Made by a program: the position numbers and the translations under genes. A stretch of 64,000 nt of DNA from Dendrophyllia cribrosa (lineage: Eukaryota; Cnidaria; Anthozoa; Scleractinia; Dendrophylliidae). A model generated the notes under the pieces. It was not told the DNA's origin. It was given only the letters and a program-made list of their open reading frames with translations, and searched no databases. The stretch lies in NCBI GenBank assembly GCA_024195265.1, contig JAJLRJ010000006.1, positions 10,364,853-10,428,852 of the forward strand. Reading direction: 5' to 3'. How positions within the stretch are numbered: position 1 is the first letter of the stretch; the number at the start of each line of letters is the position of its first letter. This document shows, piece by piece, positions 8,989 to 19,948 of this stretch.

Positions 8989-11900
8989 TGAAACCCCGGG
9001 TTGATGTGGGGACTTATGCGCCACTTAATTCCATCAGTGCCCATTTCCCGCCCCCGCCAGGCCAACAGCTAGGCATTTGCAAATTTTTATTAACCAAGCA
9101 TTTTTTTCGAACCTGAGATGCGGGCACTAAGCGCACAGTGTTACCACTAAAAATAACTGGGTGGGAAAAGGTTCAGCCGTTGCTAGGAGATATGGGCTAT
9201 TGGCCAATCACTGGGCCAAAAAGACAATGCCAATAGTTTTTGAAATTCATCTTCAGCTGGTCAGAGCAAAAAGTCATGTCCAGTCCCCTGCTAGTAATGC
9301 TAGTTATAAAACAAAAAGACGACTCTCCCCACTGGGATGATGGGATGATTGTGACGAAAATGTCACCGTAAGATGTTTCTTTCCTATTTTTAAAGCCAGG
9401 ACAGAATTAAAAATCTGCCGGGCTTCTTCTGCATCTAGGCCTGTTGTCTCGTTTTCTCGTCCACGCTGCAACACTCTGTCAAAATCGCAAGATCAGTGTT
9501 CAACAGTAAATAAGCTTGACAACGTTAGCAAATGAGAGTAAATTATCCAACTTCTCCATAGAGTAATGGCATTTTCTATTTTTCGTGTAGTTCTTGTTTA
9601 ATTTGCCGGTTTATTATGGAACTTTTAAATTCCCTAATAATTAACAAACAAGCAAGAACTAAAAGCAACCACGACCACGACGACAGCGAGAATGGCACAA
9701 AACAATAGGTTCAATTGTCGAAAGCAATGCCTTTGCACGTGCATTTAACATTAATTTTTGGTACATTTCCTTGCCGTTACCTGCAAAACAACGTCAAATG
9801 ATATTAAAATTATAGGTTTTGTGGAGAAAGTGAACATACGATGGTTAATTTTCCTTCCTCTATAATTGAAGTTAAAAGCCCTCCGTACAAATTCAGCTCC
9901 TGGACAATCCAGTCACATGACATTAATTAGACAAACTAAACAAATTGGAACAATTCATTGGAACACAGTTAAAAAATATTTTTTTGAAAATGAAAACCGT
10001 CACTTCACTCCGCACAAAACTCCCCGAACAACTTTGTTTCCAGGTTTCTCACGCCAACTTAGTTCCAATTTAGTTCTGATATAGAACCAATATAGACCAA
10101 TATAGACCCCCAGGGCTGTCCACCTTTTGCTTCCTCATATGGAGATGGGTACAGATACATGTTATGAGCTTCACACGATTTGTTTCCTTACCTACCCAGT
10201 GAGTTTTATGAGTTAATACCAAATGCTTAGCACCCGCACCTCGGGTTAAAAAAAAAATGCTTGGTTACCAAGACTTAACGAATGCTAGCATCATTTATGA
10301 ATTGAATGCAGCGTTCTGCTAGCTTTGTCCACAAAATATATGGGTAGAAATGACCAGAAAAGACACAGGACTGAAATGTGAGTAATTTATGTTTATTTCA
10401 GATAAATTAAACTTTATTTAGACAAAATGCACTTTTCCTATAGCCTAATGGTAGAATTCTAATTTTCACTGTTTGGTGAAATTATTGACCCGGGAGAGCG
10501 GACTCACATATAAAAATGACAGGGGTGCTTGTTTGATGGGTGTACCTCAAAAATATTTTACCCCTAAGAGGTACCAATTCTAAAACAACACGTCATATTC
10601 TGTCATATTTTTTTCGGCTCAATACCCAAAAAGGTAGTGCGATAATTCTAATGGTGATCATTTTAGATTTAGTACCCTAAGTATGATTATTGAATGCACC
10701 AATTCAATTTTGGCTCTATAATGCACTGCATTTTAATGCCATGTCATTTCATGTAGTTTGCGGTTCGTCTACGAGACTCAAATTGACTGACGCATTAGCT
10801 TATTGGGCATTTTAAGGTTAGGGAAGGAATAAGGAGAACAGCAGTAGCAGGATGCTTGGAATAATAATTCCATGTGGTAGTGGAATCAGAATTGGGACGT
10901 ACTTGATCAACTCCATTTTTTAAGGCATATAACAATAATTGATGACATCAATCACATCAATGAGTAATCAATGGGTTATAGTCTATAATCAGTTGATTAG
11001 TCATTGATTGTTGCCCATGATCAATAACTAATCAATGACTAATCAATGACTAATCAATAACTAATCAATAACTAATCAATAACTAATCAATGACTAATCA
11101 AAATTTTTAGTCATCGATTAATCATTGATGTCATCTGTTAGTCATTGATTGCATTGATTACTCATCGATATCATCGCGTGGCTGCAAATGACATTATTTT
11201 ACGTAGTATTATGATTGAATATGAAGATAAGTGGAAAACAAATTTAACATGACATTGAATAATTTTAACTTTATTGGTTCAAGACAACAACATTATTGGC
11301 ATTATCATTGTCTAAAACTTATATGGTTTAAATAAAGTTGCTGGTCCTTCTCTTTGCTGTTTGTTGTTGTACCAAACCTTGACTGTTCAGTTGATTACTC
11401 ATTGATTGCCCATCAATTATACTTTTTGATCATGTCAATGATCATCGATTAGTTATGCCTGTTTTTTTTTCCAACTCAGTCCGGAACATTAGTCACCCTC
11501 CCCACTCCCCCTTCCCACAAGGGATTTAATTATAATAGTATTTAAAATTGAAATTGAAGTTATAGTTTTTTTAGCAGATCATTTTTAAACGCATTGCCTG
11601 GTACATGTATTTAAAAACACGAAAAAAGCAAGTGATGCGCTTGAACACCAACCCCACGGTATGGCTTGTACCTTATGCATGCTTAATTACTGTACATGTA
11701 TTTACATTTTTTCTATAATGTTTCTAAAATAAATAAATGAAAAAAGTTTTAATTTTTGTTTTTAATAATTTATAGGGTATCCACCGATGTACCCAGGAGG
11801 TCCTCAACAGCCCCAATTCGAACTTGGTGGGTTCACACCACAGGGTGGCACTCTTAACCCAGACGAAATCCCACAGAGAATTGAATCTTCAGTGATAACA

Positions 11901-12017
11901 GAAAATAACGTTGTCCAACGAAGCTGGAGACCCTGCCTTATAAGGCTGTTTATCAGTTTTATGTTTGTGGGAATTCTTGTCCTTATTATTTTGGGTATTA
12001 GGTATTTAACTGTTTAA
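8591..12017 (+). CDS. Gene A: PPxY-containing single-pass membrane protein (truncated BK-beta-like paralogue)
   Basis: Two exons join in phase: 8591-8813 (donor ACAAG|gtacga) and 11776-12017 (acceptor tttatag|GG), giving 154 aa. Exon 1 encodes an acidic, Ser/Asn-rich start (MDDDKSNLEG) with a PPPPSYSE motif, a PPxY site of the kind bound by WW domains. Exon 2 opens GYPPMYPGG, a second PPxY. The C-terminus (PCLIRLF...VLIILGIRYLTV) is a single predicted membrane segment, so the protein would be tail-anchored with its PPxY motifs in the cytosol. Gene C continues from the same point into a cysteine-rich loop and a second membrane segment. Here the frame stops and a decayed copy of that exon follows at 12690. 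It could be a functional short form or a pseudogene. The start ATG is shared by position with gene C. Confidence 0.6.
8947..8987 (+). repeat. Poly-G run of 41
   Basis: An uninterrupted homopolymer in intron 1 of gene A, within the block shared with copy B, where the equivalent place near 25460 has only short G runs. The length may be affected by sequencing or assembly. Confidence 0.9.
10486..10690. repeat. Fragment of the tataaaaatgacaggg MITE family
   Basis: Shares ggactcacatataaaa, acccctaagaggtacc and attctaa phrases with the fuller element at 44371-44655 and the copy at 25999-26245. It lies inside intron 1 of gene A. Confidence 0.65.
11020..11096 (+). repeat. 11-bp minisatellite, 7 units
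   Basis: Units atcaataacta and atcaatgacta. The homologous place in copy B (26579-26600) has two units, so the array expanded in A or contracted in B after duplication. Confidence 0.9.
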
Positions 12018-12274
12018 ACGTAGTAATGTAAATTTAAGTGAATTAGTAATGTAAATGTTAGTGGATTTTGCACTTTGTCTTTTTCCTAATAATATAATTT
12101 GTAAATTAGTTTATAGTTAATTTTTACCGTCTTAGTCTTGATATAACTTTCTTTCATAGTCTGTTTATGTCTGTGAATTTGTGCCATCTTGCCGTGACCA
12201 GTAACTTAATGTTAATTTTAATAATTAAAAATACTTGAAACAATTGGCTGCCTGGCTCCACCAGCCCCTATGGT

Positions 12275-12610
12275 TATAGAATAGAATAGAATAGATAACT
12301 TTATTTATACACGGTATTTCCATCAGCATATTTATCATAATCCGCAGCTAGCTGCCTATCCTAACTACAAATAAGAGGTATAACATATTATAAAAAAAAC
12401 TGCTTTTCATGGAGGCCGTGTTAAAAAATATACTTAAAACTTCACTTAAAAACTATGGCGACTTAGTTTTGTCTTAAACTTGCTTAAGGAAGTCGCTTGT
12501 CTTAATTCTGTGGGTAAGCTGTTCCACACCCGAGCTCCACTGTACGAAAAGCATGAAGGGCAGCTTGTACTCTAAATTATATATATTTCTCTAAGGCAAG
12601 AGTACTAAAT
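12275..12610 (-). mobile_element. LINE 3' end (CR1/L2-like) inserted behind gene A
   Basis: On the minus strand bases about 12550-12450 encode SGARVWNSLPTELRQ and SLSKFKTKLSRHSF followed by a stop, the C-terminal signature of CR1/L2-type reverse transcriptases. It ends in gtgtataaataaag and a (TTCTA)n tail at about 12297-12277. A sister copy is at 27740-28044 in segment B, so the insertion predates the A/B duplication. Confidence 0.75.
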
Positions 12611-12689
12611 ACATGCTAGTTGGTGTTGTTGAAAGAGTGAAGTGAATTTATATTTTGAATAAAAAAATAACAAATCACAAGTTGGGAGG

Positions 12690-12866
12690 TGTTTTGGTTA
12701 TCCATATAAACCTCTTTTTGAATGATACTGATTGCTCTTTAGAGTATGTGGTGTACACAGATGAAGACATCAGTTGTGATTGGGTCGTTCATCCGACTGC
12801 ACTTCATCGTACCCTTGTCTGCAATTCATGTTTCATACTCTGCTTAGGGAAAATTATGATAAAATT
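12690..12866 (+). pseudogene. Decayed BK-beta-like exon of gene A
   Basis: DNA here aligns to 42000-42165 of gene C: shared ggtgttttggtt, gaatgatattgctct-like, gaagacatcagttg and tacccttgtctgcaa phrases. In the former frame one can still read DEDISCD and a remnant of the YPCL motif, but indels and a TAG break it. This shows that copy A once carried the longer exon now seen only in gene C. Confidence 0.8.
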
Positions 12867-13033
12867 ATAAACATTAGGATTACAAATATACTCTTTTCTA
12901 TCACTTAACTTGTTTTTCATCAAATTAATAAAGCAAAGAGCCTCCCTCGATTCCTTTGTGCCCTTTGTTTCCTCTTTTCCCTCTGTTTCTCTGTTCTTCT
13001 GTTACCTCTCTGTTTAATACGAAGTACCGTTAA

Positions 13034-13442
13034 AGTGCAACTAGCCCCCAACAATGTTTTTCGCCAAACGAAATCTCCTAATTGTCCTGATTACCTGTGC
13101 GAAAATCTTTTTACTGTAGCATTTTTCCTTGATTTATTTTTATAGTTTTTTTCAAGTTTCAAATTTTGGCGGTTCTTTCGGCCAGTACCGAGCAATGTGA
13201 AGAATGGGTCCGAGTTTTGCTTGGACGTCTTGTGACGTCATCGAAGAAGATTGATTTTCAATGATAGCAAAGGAACTGTGGGCAAACAAAAAAGGCAATT
13301 GCCCACAAATGCTCGGTAATGGGACAGAAGCACCTAACTTCAACGCGGGGATTTTATCAATTACGATAAGTTTTTCGCACAAGCAATCAGGACAAACAGG
13401 AGATTTTATTTAGTGAAAGAAAAAAATTGGGTTAGTTGCACT
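13034..13442. mobile_element. TTAA-flanked non-autonomous transposon
   Basis: TTAA at 13030-13033 and 13443-13446 flanks ends that are inverted complements (AGTGCAACTAGCCC left; AGTGCAACTAACCC on the other strand at right). Similarity extends through ctcctaattgtcctgatt, giving arms of about 70 bp. TTAA duplication is known for piggyBac and Kolobok superfamilies; the AG start fits Kolobok better. No transposase inside. Confidence 0.8.
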
Positions 13443-13647
13443 TTAATCCTCCATTAACGGGGAGCAGGAGCCTAGGCTCCTGCGGGGGGGCTTATTGATT
13501 TCAAGTGCCTTTGAGGAGGGGGGGGGCTTATTACAATTTAACGAAACACAAGCATTTCACCACTCATTGATTACCATAATAATGATCATTTTTAGTACAG
13601 CTACCAGTTATATTTTCCCCACAGCTCGCGAGTACAGTGTATAAAAA

Positions 13648-13731
13648 CAGTCGACTCCCAATAACTCGAACCTTCAAGGGAAATAGAAAAAGGTTCGAGT
13701 TTATATCGGGAGTTCGAGTTACCGGGAGTTG
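13648..13731. repeat. Foldback repeat with actcgaacc arms
   Basis: gactcccaataactcgaacc pairs with ggttcgagtttatatcggga, followed by a further direct copy of the ggagttcgagtt phrase. It looks like the end of a DNA transposon beginning CAGTCGACTC; a pogo-type origin is possible but unproven. Confidence 0.5.
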
Positions 13732-14029
13732 AGAACAAATGATCGGAAATAAGGAAAAGAAAAACGTGTTTACTGTGTATTTTTGTTCATATTGTGTACT
13801 TTTAATAAAATTTTATTATTGAATGGAATGGAACAATATTTCTAAATATTATACAATCAGAACGTAGAGTAACGTAACATGAAGCGAAGCAGCAGGAAAA
13901 GACCAGGTATTGTATGCGAACAACGTCGGGTTACCACTACAGAGTTCATGCGATTTACTTTTTTGCAGTCCCGGCCAACAGCTACCACATGTTCAGTGGA
14001 GTACCACATGTTCACAGTGGACGTGAACA

Positions 14030-15020
14030 AAGCGCAACGTAGAAGCGAGTGACCCGTGATTCACGCTCGCTATTTGGCAACGCTTTTAACTGAAAAACAT
14101 GTTCTGCGAAAATGTTTTTGCCATCGTACTCTGACCATTGCTAATCTAACGAGTCAAAATGAAAATCTTGCCGCACACGAATTTGTTGACAAAATGCTTT
14201 GAAAAGAGCGCGGTCCGCCTTTAAAAGCACGATTGTTACCTTTATCACACCTTGGGATTTACATCACACATCAAACCGTGTAATTAATTGACAGCAGTTG
14301 AATCTGCCAAGAGACTAGAGACTAGAGTATTCCCAAAGCTTATTCTGTTGAGCAAATACAACCGACTGGTTCTGTATATGCAAATAATTATGCTGCGCAT
14401 CAAGAAACTGGGTACTGTAAGTACATGTCGCGAAAGACAATGACATTCCGGGCGATGCCTCGCTACTGCATGACTGGCATCACAAAGTGTCCTGGGGGTG
14501 GCACGCTACACCATGACTGGCATCACAAAGTGTCCTGAGGGTGCACGCTACTCCATAATTGGCATCACAAAGTGTCCTAGGATGTTCCACGCCACTCCAT
14601 GACTGGCATCACAAAGTGTCCTCGGGGGTGCACGCTATTCCATGACTGCCATCACAAAGTGTCCTGGGGTGTGTTACGTTACTCCATGACTGGCATCACA
14701 AAGTGTCCTGGGGGGGTGCACGCTACTCCATGACTGGCATCACAAAGTGTCCTGAAGGGGTGCACGCTACTCCATGACTAGCATCACAAAGTGTCCTGGG
14801 GGGGTTCTCTCACTCCATGACTGGCATCACAAAGTGTCCTCGGGGGGGGGGGGGGGGGGGGGTGCACGTTACTCCAAGAGTGGCATCACAAAGTGTCTTG
14901 GGGGTGCACGCTACTCCATGACTGGCATCGCAAAGTGTTCTGGGGGTTGCACGCTACTCCATAAATTGGCATCAAAAAGTGTCATCGCCGAGAATACAGC
15001 GACATATCCGGGACCTTCTT
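14030..15020. repeat. Complex tandem repeat, unit 1 (uninterrupted)
   Basis: Shares three ordered blocks with unit 2: cgagtgacccgtgattcacg (14048; 15805; 21583), a block with ccttgggatttacatcac then agactagagactagag (14250-14330; 16170-16245), and the ~42-bp minisatellite. At 14446-14460 the sequence gacaatgacattccgggcg is continuous; in unit 2 the retroelement sits between the two halves of this phrase. Confidence 0.8.
14468..14998 (+). repeat. ~42-bp minisatellite, 12 units
   Basis: The unit contains catgactggcatcacaaagt and gtcctggggg, then tgcacgctactc. Twelve recognisable copies, with a G run of 21 at 14842-14862 in one unit. A frame remains open through part of it (14774-15037) but only encodes the repeat. 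Confidence 0.9.
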
Positions 15021-15039
15021 ACGGTCCAGAGCGCTAAAT

Positions 15040-15650
15040 TTGAAAAGCTTCCGTCTGACAAAAGAGCCAAATTACAAAGAAAATGGGGGAAATGACGAAA
15101 CAAGGTGTATATTTTACTCCATAACAGAAAACTAAGTACAGTACTTTGGCGGTTAGGTTCACCCTGGCTTTTTCAGAAGAGTTGTTAAGGAATCATTTAA
15201 AACCCTTTTTATTTCCCTGAAATTTCGACAACTACTATCGAATCGCGTTCTAAAATTCGTTTTTTTTTTGCTGATTTCAGTATGGAAAAAACACGGCATT
15301 GATATTCAGGATGGTCTTTCTCTTCAAGAAAGGACTTGCTAACTAAGGTTCACCCTGAAAATGTTAGCCTCGTGTCTAAACAATAGATTGGCGAAGTTTG
15401 GATTTAATACGATGCGAGAAAATAGTATCAAAGCGCTATTTTCTAGAAGGTGTTCCGTAAACTAAAAATAGCGCTCCAAAATATCTTCTTACGAACTCCC
15501 ACGAGACCTGCAAACGGATTCAAATTTGAATAATTATCTCAACACAAACAATGTTCCCTCAGTCGTGAGAAGTGGGCGCTAGCTTTTTGATTGTTCAACT
15601 TATGATTTCAAACAGAAGCAATCTTTTATTTCACACTTCTCACTGTCCGG
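15040..15650. other. No gene recognised
   Basis: AT-rich non-coding sequence between the two units of the complex tandem repeat. Nothing in it was matched elsewhere in the window. Confidence 0.4.
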
Positions 15651-16363
15651 CAAATAGAAAGACCTATATTATTTTTTTAACACCTCAGTTAATAATTTAT
15701 ACTCTAGGTCTGAACTACGTTAACCAATCGAGTAGAAGAGCGCGTCTAGATCTGGACTGCAAAACGCTTTGTAAAGAGCACGCGAAACAATGCGCAACGT
15801 ACAAGCGAGTGACCCGTGATTCACGCTCGCTATTTAGCAACGCTTTTCACAGAAAACCATGGTCTGCGGAAAATGTTTTTGCCATCGTACTCTGACCATT
15901 GCGAATCTAACGAGTCAAAATGAAAATCTTGCCGCACACGAATTTGTTGACAAAACGCTCTGTAAAGAGCGAGAAGAATAGGACATCACGTCTTTTATAG
16001 ACATTCGACGCACTTAAAATAACTTTAAAACGATCTAGACACTGTTAAAACGCGATAGTTTGATAAAAAATTTCGGTCTTCGAGCCTCTTCAGTCGTCCG
16101 CCATATTAAAATGCTTTGAAAAAGCGCGGCCCGTCTTTAAATACAGCTCGATTGTTAACTTTATCGCACCTTGGGATTTACATCACGCATCAAACCGTGT
16201 AATTGACAGCAGTTGAATCTGCCAAGAGACTAGAGACTAGAGTATTCCCAAATCTTATTCTGTTGAGCAAATACAACCGACTGCAGGTTCTGTATTTGCA
16301 AGTAATTATGCTGCGCATCAAGAAACTGGGCACTGTAAGTACATGTCGCGAAGGACAATGGCA

Positions 16364-16463
16364 CTCTCTCCTAAATAGATCAAAACTTCCCGCTCGTGCG
16401 GAATGAAAACAATACATACCACTCCATTATTGTTTGTCGTGTGCTCAGCTAGAGACCGCACGA
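16364..16463 (-). repeat. Split direct repeat B2
   Basis: 100 bp, begins ctctctcctaaatagatc and ends gagaccgcacga. Matches B1 at 18397-18496 apart from one visible base (aaaactt against aaaacct). Confidence 0.92.
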
Positions 16464-16737
16464 ATTTATTAGAGTTTCAAAATCAACTTATTGGATGAGC
16501 TATAACATAAATACATAATTTCTCTTCTATCTCTGGCACAACACCTCTTAATTTCTCAACTGAATTTTCGGCTAAAATAGGAACGTATACAAAAATCCTC
16601 CTGTTTTAACGGGAAGTACGAGCGAGCATCCATAGGATGAAAAAACCCCGACGCGCTCACAACGTTAACAAATGGGGAAAAATCCCAGCCCTATGGATCG
16701 TACCCCCATGCCTGCTGGGCTCGGCTCTGATGAAAAT

Positions 16738-17814
16738 CTAAATTCCTAAACTCTTAGATACTGACAACAACGAATTTAAATTGTCCTTAATGTAGCCATC
16801 TTTGGCATTTTCACTAGACCATCTTCCATGTCGTTTAAAAAGTCTATCTGGAACACCAGCATTCGCAGCTGCGGTAGCCCCTCCTCCTCTCAGGCTATGG
16901 AGGCTGATCTTGGAAGTGTCGGTAATGCCGTCAAAGGCCTCTTTCACCAATTCCCTCGCACGCGTGTAGCTGATGCCTTGTCGCCTCACTTTAGAAGAAC
17001 TGCTAGGTGCTGCGATAGCGCGAAACAGAGGCAGCTGCTCCTGTAAGTCGATTTCTGCGGCGGCAAGGTACCTCTCTAGGGCCTTCACAGGACACGTCTC
17101 GTGGCCAGTCCGAGCAATCGGAACCCAGGAACCTTCTCGTAGCTGATCTGTTTTGGAAGTCTCTAAAAAGATAGAAATGTACGAAGGAAAAAATTTGAGA
17201 TCGCAGGCTCGAATTCCACAAAGTTCACTAAAACGGAAAAATCCCGTAAAACCAATCAGGCACAAGGCAACTGACCGGAGACTGTAAAGCGAAGAGTTAT
17301 CTTTGAATTTCGTTACAAGAGCCAGTAACATCTCCGGAGTGATAGGCTCTTTACGAGTTTTAGGTTTACCCAGGATCTTTTTGGAGGCAGAAAGCATAAG
17401 TGCAACGAGGGAGTGGTCAGATATTCTAGACAATCCCGCTAATGAATGAGCCCAATCAATGCTGTAAACAGCTGTGGACACTGGGGAAGGGGACTGTGCT
17501 TTCTGTATAATACATTGGAGATAAACAGCTACATAGAATGGGTTTGCGGGAAGGTGGCAAATGCTGTTTTCGGAGGCCCATCGCTTCCATCGATTAAAAC
17601 CTCCCAAGTAAGTTCTTATCGTTCCATCCGCTTTAGCAGCTATAACTGTCTGTTTGACTTGGTCAGCGGTACTTCGCAGGTGAGCAGGCATGGAAGCGTC
17701 AAACTCGATCCACATCTGAGAGCTGAACACATCTGAAAAAATACAAAAGAAGAACACAACATACAGAAAATGGAGAGAAATAAGTTCTTCACAATAGTCA
17801 TGTGAAATTATCAT
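16738..17814 (-). CDS. Tyrosine recombinase of the retroelement
   Basis: 358 aa, unbroken. This enzyme should integrate the circular cDNA of the element. The catalytic set is complete: Arg194 (GFFRFSELCG), His306 and Arg309 (LHSLRGGG), His329 (FKRHGRW) and candidate nucleophile Tyr341 (DGYI). A lysine at about 221 (ETSKTD) lies in the beta-hairpin position. The N-terminal core-binding part includes TIRTYLGGFNRWKRWASE (65-82). The first ~33 residues are hydrophobic and odd. A pyrimidine tract ending in cag just before codon 29 looks like a splice acceptor, so the true start may be Met34 (MWIEFDA) or an upstream exon. The gene sits between repeat A2 and repeat B2, apart from the RT. Confidence 0.9.
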   Translation of the reverse strand: MIISHDYCEELISLHFLYVVFFFCIFSDVFSSQMWIEFDASMPAHLRSTADQVKQTVIAAKADGTIRTYLGGFNRWKRWASENSICHLPANPFYVAVYLQCIIQKAQSPSPVSTAVYSIDWAHSLAGLSRISDHSLVALMLSASKKILGKPKTRKEPITPEMLLALVTKFKDNSSLYSLRSVALCLIGFTGFFRFSELCGIRACDLKFFPSYISIFLETSKTDQLREGSWVPIARTGHETCPVKALERYLAAAEIDLQEQLPLFRAIAAPSSSSKVRRQGISYTRARELVKEAFDGITDTSKISLHSLRGGGATAAANAGVPDRLFKRHGRWSSENAKDGYIKDNLNSLLSVSKSLGI

Positions 17815-17907
17815 GTATTTTCTTTTTTTTTTTTTTTATGTTGATTATCATTCAAAGAATCCACGATTTTAGCACAAATTTTTCCCCGATAAAAACAAAA
17901 CGGAAGA

Positions 17908-18070
17908 GCACAGATGATCCCCAACGTTCTCACAGGGCACAGATGGTCCCCAACGTTTTCACAGGGCACAGATGGTCCCCAACGTTCTCACAGGGCACAG
18001 ATGGTCCCCAACGTTTTCACAGGGCACAGATGGTCCCAAACGTTCTCACAGGACACAGATGGCCCCATCC
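17908..18070. repeat. 29-bp minisatellite inside the retroelement
   Basis: Unit gcacagatggtccccaacgt plus tytcacagg, five full copies and a partial sixth. Successive units alternate between cgttct and cgtttt, a dimeric higher-order pattern. A G run of 17 follows at 18158-18174. Confidence 0.9.
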
Positions 18071-18245
18071 TCCATAACCGGTAGCGCCAACGATTCCATC
18101 ACACCTAACAAACAGAAAACATTAACATTAGAGGAAAGAACAGGGAAAAAATAAAAAGGGGGGGGGGGGGGGGGTATAACTCATGAACCGAAATCCGACT
18201 CATCTTTAACTTTCACGAAAATAAATAAATAAATAAATAAAAAAT

Positions 18246-18396
18246 AAATGGATGAGTAATGTGCGATACTGAAGCGAACACCAAGAGGACGAAAGAAACC
18301 TCAACACGCCCTTAAGTACCTAATTCAAATCCCTTGATAATACATACCGTCGAGAGCATATTTTTTCGCTTATTAACAAACCGCGAAAAAATTCGT
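18246..18396 (-). repeat. Split direct repeat A2
   Basis: 151 bp, from aaatggatgagtaatg to aaaaaattcgt. By eye identical to A1 at 20950-21100. Directly adjoins B1, so the A2/B1 junction shows what the joined circle looks like. Confidence 0.93.
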
Positions 18397-18496
18397 CTCT
18401 CTCCTAAATAGATCAAAACCTCCCGCTCGTGCGGAATGAAAACAATACATACCACTCCATTATTGTTTGTCGTGTGCTCAGCTAGAGACCGCACGA
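18397..18496 (-). repeat. Split direct repeat B1
   Basis: 100 bp, abuts A2 with no spacer. Its other edge (ccgcacga) is followed by unrelated gcagcc, which defines the limit against B2. Confidence 0.92.
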
Positions 18497-18602
18497 GCAG
18501 CCAAGAGTACAAAGAAAGCCAAGTAGTAAACAGAAATGATTTACACATAAATGCCGAATCAGTATCTGACAACTGAGACGTCCTGAAATAAAAATATTTA
18601 CC

Positions 18603-19139
18603 CTAGAATAGGATCCTTAAGGCAAGCATTCTGAATGAGAGGTCCTCCGAGCCAAACACGCTGTTGCAACGTCCCTGTACGAAGGCTTGTTGGTAAGTCG
18701 GCAAGTCCATCCATGCTACAACGAACTCTCGGAAACCCTTACCATCAGCTGTGACCATGGGCCAGTATGGAGCCGAAGGCCAGTGCGGTACTATGAGAGT
18801 CCCAGCGGCTTTGCAGTTACGCATATGTAAAATGACACGGGGAATCAAAGAAATGGGGGGACATACATAATTATTCTCTCCTGACCAGTCTAACACAAAT
18901 GCATCAATATCTTCGGAACCAGGATTCCAAAATCTTGAATTAAACCTTTGTAATTTATTATTGAGATGGTTCGCAAATCGGTCGATAGAATGCGGCCCCC
19001 AGATCTGATCAATTGTAGTAAAAATGAGCTGAGATAAACCCCAATCATCTGGATCGTAAATACGACTCAGAAAATCTGCCTGATCGTTCTGGGATCTCGG
19101 AATCCACTCCATTTCAATGGAAATTTTGTTACGCAGCAC
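18603..19139 (-). pseudogene. Retroelement polymerase, C-terminal part
   Basis: 178 aa open frame downstream of the RNase H. It includes MEWIPRSQNDQADFLSR, the end of the RNase H domain typical of DIRS/Ngaro-type elements, then a conserved C-terminal extension (SIDRFANHLNNKLQRFNSRF, WPSAPYWP). It is out of frame with the upstream part: around 19140 the expected DLC...RNK text switches frame, consistent with a one-base deletion. Part of one ancestral polymerase frame rather than a separate gene. Confidence 0.85.
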
Positions 19140-19231
19140 AAATCAAAAATAGATAACGCTTCCTTCTGTAAATGATCTTTGCCGCTCCCGCATGATATTA
19201 ACCTCGGAACATTCTGGTTATCTGTAAACCA

Positions 19232-19948
19232 TTAAATAGAACAACCTGACAACTTGTCAATAAGCGAAAGCAAAACATATTTGACCGCTAGGATTTCCCT
19301 TAATGTAGAGCTAGCTTGCATTTCTGTCGCGTTCCACTGGCCAGCAACCAGGTCTTTGCCACACTGGACGGAAAACCCCCCAAAACCTGAATCACTTGCA
19401 TCGGAATAAACAACACCCACAACGCTAGACTTAGGAACCATAGTCTTTCCATTAAAGGAATCAATGTTCTTCAGCCAAAATGAAATTTCATTAGCCATGC
19501 CTGGAGATAAAGGGAGGCGTTGCTCCCAAGAATTTCTTTGTTCTAAGGCAGAATAGCAATTTCGCGTAAATAATCTCGCAATATTCCCAATGGCACATGA
19601 CATGGAAATAATCTGTCCCGTGATAGATGCAAGCTTTCGGGCTTGAATGTATTTTCTCGACGCGCATTCCTCCAAACAAGTTTTTAGTTTACTAATTCTT
19701 CTCCCGGGAATACTGATCATGCCAGATTGAAAATCTAAAACGACTCCCAGAAAAGTTACTAATTGAGAAGAAACCCAATTCGACTTCTCTACATTTATTG
19801 TGAATCCAGAGGCAAAAAAAAAGCCATGTCGCACTTCACGGCTTAAAAATTCAGCTCTCTCAAACGAACGATCTCCTCCAATACCATCATCTAAATACAA
19901 AAGGATAGGATACCCTTGGCTCCTCCAAAATTTTACTAGTTGTCTCAT
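19232..19948 (-). pseudogene. Retroelement RT palm (YLDD) and RNase H
   Basis: 238 aa. LLYLDDGIGG carries the RT catalytic motif C. VYSDASDSGFGG and STLREILAVKYVL carry the first RNase H Asp and Glu. A TAA at the end follows LSGCSI, but the same frame reads on as WFTDNQN with the next RNase H aspartate, so this is a nonsense mutation. The ATG here overlaps the stop of the upstream frame by four bases (ATGA). Because the split falls inside the RT domain, between motifs B and C, I read it as a frameshift rather than a designed overlap. Confidence 0.88.

Larger units (their letters stand above)
7185..12890. repeat. Segmental duplication, copy A
   Basis: Matches 22966-28348 in order: the shared upstream block (gttcgatttttgtttc, then cgaatcgtgataaatct), exon 1, an intron block (about 8905-9095 against 25427-25595), an intron block with a gggcattttaagg motif, exon 2, and a LINE 3' end. 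Differences are insertions: a heptamer minisatellite and a MITE in A, and hAT debris and a large palindrome in B. Confidence 0.85.

Noticed and set aside
14774..15037. Reading frame over the 42-bp minisatellite
   Set aside because: Crosses a 21-G homopolymer and encodes only the repeat; the sister array is not open in the same way.
19945..19948. ATGA stop-start overlap as programmed coupling between two retroelement genes
   Set aside because: The junction falls between RT motifs B and C, inside one domain, and the downstream parts carry other nonsense and frameshift breaks, so a mutation is simpler.
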